In this document: one piece after another, positions 60,438-64,000 of the stretch | Position numbering within the stretch: position 1 is the stretch's first letter | Layout of the letters: each line of letters starts with the position of its first letter | DNA from: VRUE01 sp963742535 | GTDB lineage: Bacteria; Actinomycetota; Thermoleophilia; Solirubrobacterales; 70-9 | Direction: 5' to 3' | Assembly: GCA_963742535.1 (NCBI GenBank) | Contig: CAVUMC010000002.1 | Span: 1,922,001 to 1,986,000, forward strand | DNA length: 64,000 bases | Position numbers and translations under genes: made by a program | The notes under the pieces: generated by a model | What the model was told of the DNA's origin: nothing | The model's database searches: none | The model's input: only the letters and a program-made list of their open reading frames with translations

Positions 60438-60482
60438 CAGGGGCGGAAACTATGGCAGCGACGGTCCCCGCCGCTGCTCGGC

Positions 60483-61193
60483 TCAGTACTTCTCCGCCGC
60501 TCGCTCCAGCGCTGGCCGCAGGTTCTCTCCACGCAGCGACGGCTCGTGGCCGGTGCAAACGAGCTGCGGTTCGAGCGCGGCCAGCTTGCGCACCGACTCC
60601 TTTGCCTTGGCGTGATCCCAGCCCCAGGCAGGATGAGGGACGCTCGCCTCGCCCTCCGGCAGCGCTCGTCCCAGCTTGGTCGAGTCCAACAGGTAGATGA
60701 CGTCGCTGACGATTGCCACCCGGTCACTCTCGCGCCAGAGCCCGATCTGGCCCGGCGCGTGTCCTGGGAAGTGGAGGACCCGGAAGCCCGCGACCTCGTC
60801 GCCCTCGGCGACCGTGCCGGTGATCTTGACCGGACCGCCGTCCCAGCGGCGCAGCAGCGTCGGATAGATCCAGCGCGCTGGGGCCGGCAGTGCCTTCAGG
60901 TCGAGGTAACTCCAATGCCAGTCGTCGTATTCGGCGTGCGCGACTTCGTCAGGGTGGCAAAGGACCGGCGCCCCGATCGCGGGCGCGGTGCCGCGGTGGT
61001 CGGCATGGGCGTGGCCGAGGACGACGCGCTTGACGCCGCCGAGCTGCTGCCCCGCCGCCCGCGCGGCCTTGGTCATCGCCTTGGTCCCCGCGTCGAACTG
61101 CACGACCCCGTCCCCGTCCTCGAGGAAGTAGATGTTCATCGACTTGCGGGCGTCCCCACGCAGCAGCCAGACCCCATCGGCAACCTTCTCCAT
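60483..61193 (-). CDS. MBL-fold metallo-hydrolase (glyoxalase II-like)
   Basis: Metallo-beta-lactamase fold protein of 236 aa. Metal ligands HAHADH at residues 61-66, a further His in FPGHAPGQ and the last in CTGHEPSL. The compact size fits glyoxalase II-like or lactonase-like hydrolases. No signal peptide. The substrate is unknown. It is divergent from the small TM gene at 61209. Confidence 0.87.
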   Translation of the reverse strand: MEKVADGVWLLRGDARKSMNIYFLEDGDGVVQFDAGTKAMTKAARAAGQQLGGVKRVVLGHAHADHRGTAPAIGAPVLCHPDEVAHAEYDDWHWSYLDLKALPAPARWIYPTLLRRWDGGPVKITGTVAEGDEVAGFRVLHFPGHAPGQIGLWRESDRVAIVSDVIYLLDSTKLGRALPEGEASVPHPAWGWDHAKAKESVRKLAALEPQLVCTGHEPSLRGENLRPALERAAEKY

Positions 61194-61208
61194 GATGAGA
61201 TCAGACTA

Positions 61209-61382
61209 ATGCCCGGACTCTGGAAGGTGGGAATGGCGATCCTGATCGTCTGCCTGGTCGCCTCAATGGCAATCGCGATCGTGCGCTTGGCGACGACGCC
61301 GACTGAAATCCTCGGCGACGGCTTTCGCGGCTTGCCAGCCCGTAACCACAACTCCACGTCCGGCGCCGACAGCTCGCGTTAG
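61209..61382 (+). CDS. Small single-TM protein (57 aa)
   Basis: Reading frame ATG 61209 to TAG 61382. One hydrophobic segment (MAILIVCLVASMAIAIVRLA) and a polar tail with RNHNSTSGADSSR. It lies 15 bases from the divergent MBL gene and 38 bases before the universal stress gene. The frame stays open far upstream, but only antisense to the MBL gene. No family recognised. Confidence 0.5.
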   Translation: MPGLWKVGMAILIVCLVASMAIAIVRLATTPTEILGDGFRGLPARNHNSTSGADSSR

Positions 61383-61420
61383 TATCGGCCGCGTTCAGCG
61401 ACCGAGCAGAGGAGGGTGGC

Positions 61421-61864
61421 GTGTTCACTCGCATCGTTGTTGGGACAGACGGGTCGGAGACGGCCGCCGAGGCGGTTCGCCAAGCCGTGGACCTGGCCAA
61501 ACTCGCCGGCGCTTCACTCAGCATCGTCAGCGCCTACGCCCCGGTCACCAAACGGCGTGTTGAAGAAGAGCGGGAGGAAGCTCCGCGCGACGTTCAGTAC
61601 GAGATCGGCCCGCGCGAGGACGTCAACATCGTGCTCGACGCCGCTGCGGCGGCGGCTCGCAAAGAGGGCATCGAGGTGCAGACCCACCCGGTCGAGGGCG
61701 ACCCCGCCGAGGGCATTCTCAACGTCGCTGAAGAGACCAAAGCCGACCTGATCGTCGTCGGCAACAAGGGCATGACCGGCGCCCGCCGCTTCCTTCTCGG
61801 CAGCGTGCCGAACAACGTGTCGCACCACGCCCCCTGCAGCGTGATCATCGTCAGAACGACCTAA
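61421..61864 (+). CDS. Universal stress protein (UspA family)
   Basis: Cytoplasmic 147-residue USP domain protein. Start FTRIVVGTDGSETAAEA and the ATP-binding signature GNKGMTGARRFLLGSVP (G-2x-G-9x-G-S) mark it as an ATP-binding type. Its role in stress survival is by family only. GTG start at 61421 after an AGAGGAGG site. Converges on the subtilisin-like gene with a large hairpin between. Confidence 0.93.
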   Translation: MFTRIVVGTDGSETAAEAVRQAVDLAKLAGASLSIVSAYAPVTKRRVEEEREEAPRDVQYEIGPREDVNIVLDAAAAAARKEGIEVQTHPVEGDPAEGILNVAEETKADLIVVGNKGMTGARRFLLGSVPNNVSHHAPCSVIIVRTT

Positions 61865-61960
61865 GAGCAGCCGGACAAGCAGAACAAGGACGCAGGGAGC
61901 GTGGCGTGCTCTGCACGCGAGCGACCGAGGACGCAGATATGCGCCGGCCGGATGCTCTTA
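61862..61960. terminator. Large nested hairpin between convergent usp and protease genes
   Basis: TAAGAGCAGCCGG (61862-61874) pairs with CCGGATGCTCTTA (61948-61960) at 12 of 13 positions; an inner GCGTGC-TCT-GCACGC hairpin sits in the loop. The arms include the stop codons of both genes. Likely a bidirectional terminator or a palindromic repeat. Confidence 0.6.
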
Positions 61961-63301
61961 GCCGGCGGGTTCGGTTGCGGCAGCGGCGTCAATCAGGCCG
62001 GCGCCCTGGCGCAGTTCCGATTCGCCGCCTAGGTCACGGGCGGTGCGGCGCAGGCGCTTCGTCACCGCTTCGACCCGTCCCGGGCCGGGCTTGGGCGAGA
62101 CCGTGCCGCTGGCCAGCACCATCGCCGCCACTCCCGAGACGTGCGCCGCGGACATCGAGGTGCCGATGTAGTTGCGGGGCTCGCCGAAGCGGCTGGTGCT
62201 GCCCGGCTTCAGCGTCACCTGGTAGATCGGGCCGGAGGAGATCGAGGCGCAGCCGGGCATCGGCGGCCCACCGCCGGGCGCGACCACGTCCACGTCGCGG
62301 CCCGACAGCGTGTAGGCGCCGAGGCAGCCGCCCTCGGTGCTGCCGCCGACGCCGATCACGTGGGGACTGGTCGCCGGCGGCGAGACGCAGGTCTCAGAGC
62401 CGAGGTTGCCGACCGAGGCGACCGCGATCGCCCCCCGGCGGTAAGCCAGGCGCAGCGCTTCGTCGACGACCGGGACGTCGCGCGCACAGCCGAAGTTGAA
62501 GCTCATGTTGATCACGTCAGCGCCGTGGGTTGCGGCGAAGCGGATGCCCTTGGCGATCTCGTCGGCGCGGCCGCGGCCGTGAGCGTCGAGCACACGCACC
62601 GGCATCAGGTTCGCCCGGTAGGCGATGCCGACCAGGCCGATGCCGTTGTTCGTCTTCTCGGCGATCGTGCCGGCGACGTGGGTGCCGTGGCCGAATTCGT
62701 CGAGCGGCAGCTTGTCGTTGTCGACGAAGTCGTAGCCGGGGACGAACTGGTTGGCGGTGAAGTCAGGGCTGCGCTTGAAGCGGGGGGGCTTCGAGCGGTA
62801 GGCGATGCCGCTGTCGAGTACGGCGACGGTCACCCCCTGGGCGCCGGGGTGGCGGGTGGCCTCGAGGTTTTCCCAGGCCCCGACGACGTTGATGCCGCCC
62901 GGGGAGACCGGCACCAGCGGCGTCGGCGTCCCTTCCCAGGGCAGGAAGTTCCACTGCTTCAAGACCCAGCCACCGGGCGGGCCGGGCGATCCCCCGATCG
63001 GGCCGGGATCGTTCGGCACCGGGTCGGTCACTTCACTCGACTTCGCCGAGGCGGTCGCGACGAAGTTCGGCGTGGCGTAGGCCACGGCCGGGTCGCTGCG
63101 CAGGGCTGTTACCGCCGCGCGCACGTTGGCTCGCCGCGGCAGGGCTACCGTCCGCGGGCGCGATCCGGCGAGCTTGACGACGACCTGGTGCGGGACAAAG
63201 CCGTGTGCGGGGGAGACGGCGGGCACGGCTGCCGCCGCGTCGCCGGCCAAGGCCAGGGCCGCGAGCAGGATGGGGGCAGCGATCGAAAAACGACTCTTCA
63301 T
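61958..63301 (-). CDS. Secreted subtilisin-like serine protease (S8)
   Basis: Exported protease of 447 aa. Signal peptide about 1-25, an I9-like propeptide to about residue 85, then the S8 domain. Catalytic triad: Asp163 in VLDSG, His208 in GHGTHVAGT and Ser382 in GTSMSAAH; oxyanion Asn is in SVGNLGSE. There is no cell-wall anchor, so it is probably released. It could share extracellular substrates with the trypsin-like protease at 4.8 kb, but nothing links them. Confidence 0.94.
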   Translation of the reverse strand: MKSRFSIAAPILLAALALAGDAAAAVPAVSPAHGFVPHQVVVKLAGSRPRTVALPRRANVRAAVTALRSDPAVAYATPNFVATASAKSSEVTDPVPNDPGPIGGSPGPPGGWVLKQWNFLPWEGTPTPLVPVSPGGINVVGAWENLEATRHPGAQGVTVAVLDSGIAYRSKPPRFKRSPDFTANQFVPGYDFVDNDKLPLDEFGHGTHVAGTIAEKTNNGIGLVGIAYRANLMPVRVLDAHGRGRADEIAKGIRFAATHGADVINMSFNFGCARDVPVVDEALRLAYRRGAIAVASVGNLGSETCVSPPATSPHVIGVGGSTEGGCLGAYTLSGRDVDVVAPGGGPPMPGCASISSGPIYQVTLKPGSTSRFGEPRNYIGTSMSAAHVSGVAAMVLASGTVSPKPGPGRVEAVTKRLRRTARDLGGESELRQGAGLIDAAAATEPAG

Positions 63302-63396
63302 CTTGTCTCAGCGCTCCCGAAATCCCTGCATCTCGGCGAGCCCTCACCTAACACGAGCCCGCCGTCGAAGTTGTAGTGACACATACTCCCCTATGT

Positions 63397-63864
63397 ATGG
63401 AGGCCGGTGCCAGCGAAGCCCTGCGGGAGCGGATGATGCTCCTGGCGATCGAGCGAGCCCGCACGGCCGAGAGCCACGGCGACGTCCCGATCGGTGCCGT
63501 CCTCGCCCGTGGGGAGGAGGTGCTCGGCGCCGCCGGCAACGAGCGCGAGCTGCGCGCCGACCCCACCGCTCACGCCGAGATCCTCGCGATCCGCGCCGCC
63601 GCCGAGGCGCTGGGCGGCTGGCGCCTGCCCGAGACGACCCTCTACATCACGCTCGAGCCCTGCGCGATGTGCGCTGGCGCAATCGTCCTCGCCCGCATCC
63701 CCCAAGTCGTCTACGGCGCCCCCGACCCCAAGGCCGGCGCTGCCGGCAGCGTCCTCGACGTCCTCGCCGAGCCCGCCCTCAACCACCGCCCCGAGGTCAC
63801 CGGCGGCGTCCTCGAACCTGAGTGCGCCGCCCTCCTGCGCGAGTTCTTCAGCTCGCGGCGCTAG
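63397..63864 (+). CDS. tadA: tRNA-specific adenosine deaminase
   Basis: Deaminates the wobble adenosine of tRNA-Arg (ACG) to inosine. Zinc site HAE near residue 64 and PCAMCAGA about 30 residues later; GDVPIGAVL is typical of TadA. ATG 63397 gives 155 residues; an in-frame GTG at 63376 would add seven. Size and motifs fit TadA better than cytosine deaminase. Confidence 0.93.
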   Translation: MEAGASEALRERMMLLAIERARTAESHGDVPIGAVLARGEEVLGAAGNERELRADPTAHAEILAIRAAAEALGGWRLPETTLYITLEPCAMCAGAIVLARIPQVVYGAPDPKAGAAGSVLDVLAEPALNHRPEVTGGVLEPECAALLREFFSSRR

Positions 63865-63937
63865 CGGGGAAGACTTTCGCCAGGCGGTCCTTGGCCGGGA
63901 ATGGCGACGGCAATCGGTGCAACACCACGAGTACACA

Positions 63938-63948
63938 GTGTTACACTC
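63938..63948 (+). promoter_or_regulatory. Palindrome overlapping a -10-like element before the last gene
   Basis: AGTGTTACACT has perfect 5-base arms and contains TACACT, 7 bases upstream of ATG 63956, as expected for a leaderless promoter with an overlapping operator. Confidence 0.4.
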
Positions 63949-63955
63949 GCCTGCA

Positions 63956-64000
63956 TGCCCACCAGCAAGCCGCGCTACATGCTCACCGACACCGGTGAGC
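63956..64000 (+). CDS. Start of a gene cut by the window end
   Basis: Only 15 codons are visible (MPTSKPRYMLTDTGE). The stretch between the tadA stop and this ATG (91 bases) holds no other gene. The short, basic start with a palindrome over the -10 element resembles antitoxin-type regulators, but too little is present to assign a family. Confidence 0.4.

Noticed and set aside
1..64000. tRNA, rRNA, CRISPR arrays, integrases or transposases
   Set aside because: None was recognised by reading the gaps and the translated genes. In particular no recombinase lies between the pgl repeats.

Overview
The window is GC-rich (around two thirds G+C by eye), with many GTG/TTG starts, very short or overlapping intergenic spacing and several apparently leaderless genes. 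Together with the gene content (EfeUOB iron uptake, MMPL transporter with a large repeat-built secreted partner, LtrA, DHA2-type MFS pumps, FHA proteins, PknB-like kinase with a propeller sensor) this suggests an actinobacterium, most likely a soil Thermoleophilia/Solirubrobacterales-type organism. That placement is inference; no rRNA, tRNA or CRISPR array was found.

Layout. 1-4.7 kb: branched-chain-amino-acid-type ABC importer (fused LivM-LivG, LivF, LivK) around a Rieske oxygenase. 4.8-21.8 kb: housekeeping and accessory genes: trypsin-like protease, thioredoxin-fold protein, DHFR-like reductase, metallophosphoesterase, a Vps62-like membrane protein, two MFS exporters, aldo/keto reductase, LtrA, metallo-beta-lactamase hydrolase, PQQ-propeller protein, GH26-like glycanase and RecQ. 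21.9-25.3 kb: efeU-efeB-efeO iron uptake with two identical-architecture palindromes (TTAGG-N4-CCTAA). 25.3-28.5 kb: oxidative pentose phosphate genes zwf, gnd, pgl.

28.5-33.4 kb is the most unusual part. A cassette of about 4.9 kb lies between two copies of the 3' end of pgl (28483-28527 and 33406-33448). It holds a NYN/PIN-like nuclease fused to a zinc ribbon and an FHA domain, read divergently from a three-gene operon: a secreted calcium/MopE-type protein, a single-TM protein, and a membrane kinase with non-canonical catalytic residues (HGD instead of HRD, no glycine loop). This looks like an undescribed phospho-signalling or defence-like module inserted at pgl. It is followed at 33.4-34.5 kb by a two-gene nucleotidyltransferase toxin-antitoxin-like module whose -10 region is bracketed by a perfect inverted repeat.

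34.6-38.2 kb: a frameshifted FAD-linked oxidase, a tyrosinase operon and rpiA. 38.2-42 kb: FHA-HTH protein, TolB-like propeller and a canonical PknB-like kinase with a propeller sensor. 42-50 kb: one tight operon tkt-tal-pgi-cydA-cydB-HAD joining sugar phosphate metabolism to cytochrome bd. 50-60.4 kb: a secreted protein of four repeats of about 205 residues overlapping an MMPL transporter, then a frameshifted cyclopropane-fatty-acid synthase, a fatty-acid desaturase and a large membrane protein split by a 53-bp palindrome whose removal would restore a 787-codon frame exactly. 60.5-64 kb: MBL hydrolase, small TM protein, universal stress protein, subtilisin-like protease, tRNA adenosine deaminase and the first codons of one more gene. 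No gap without a gene exceeds 300 bases.
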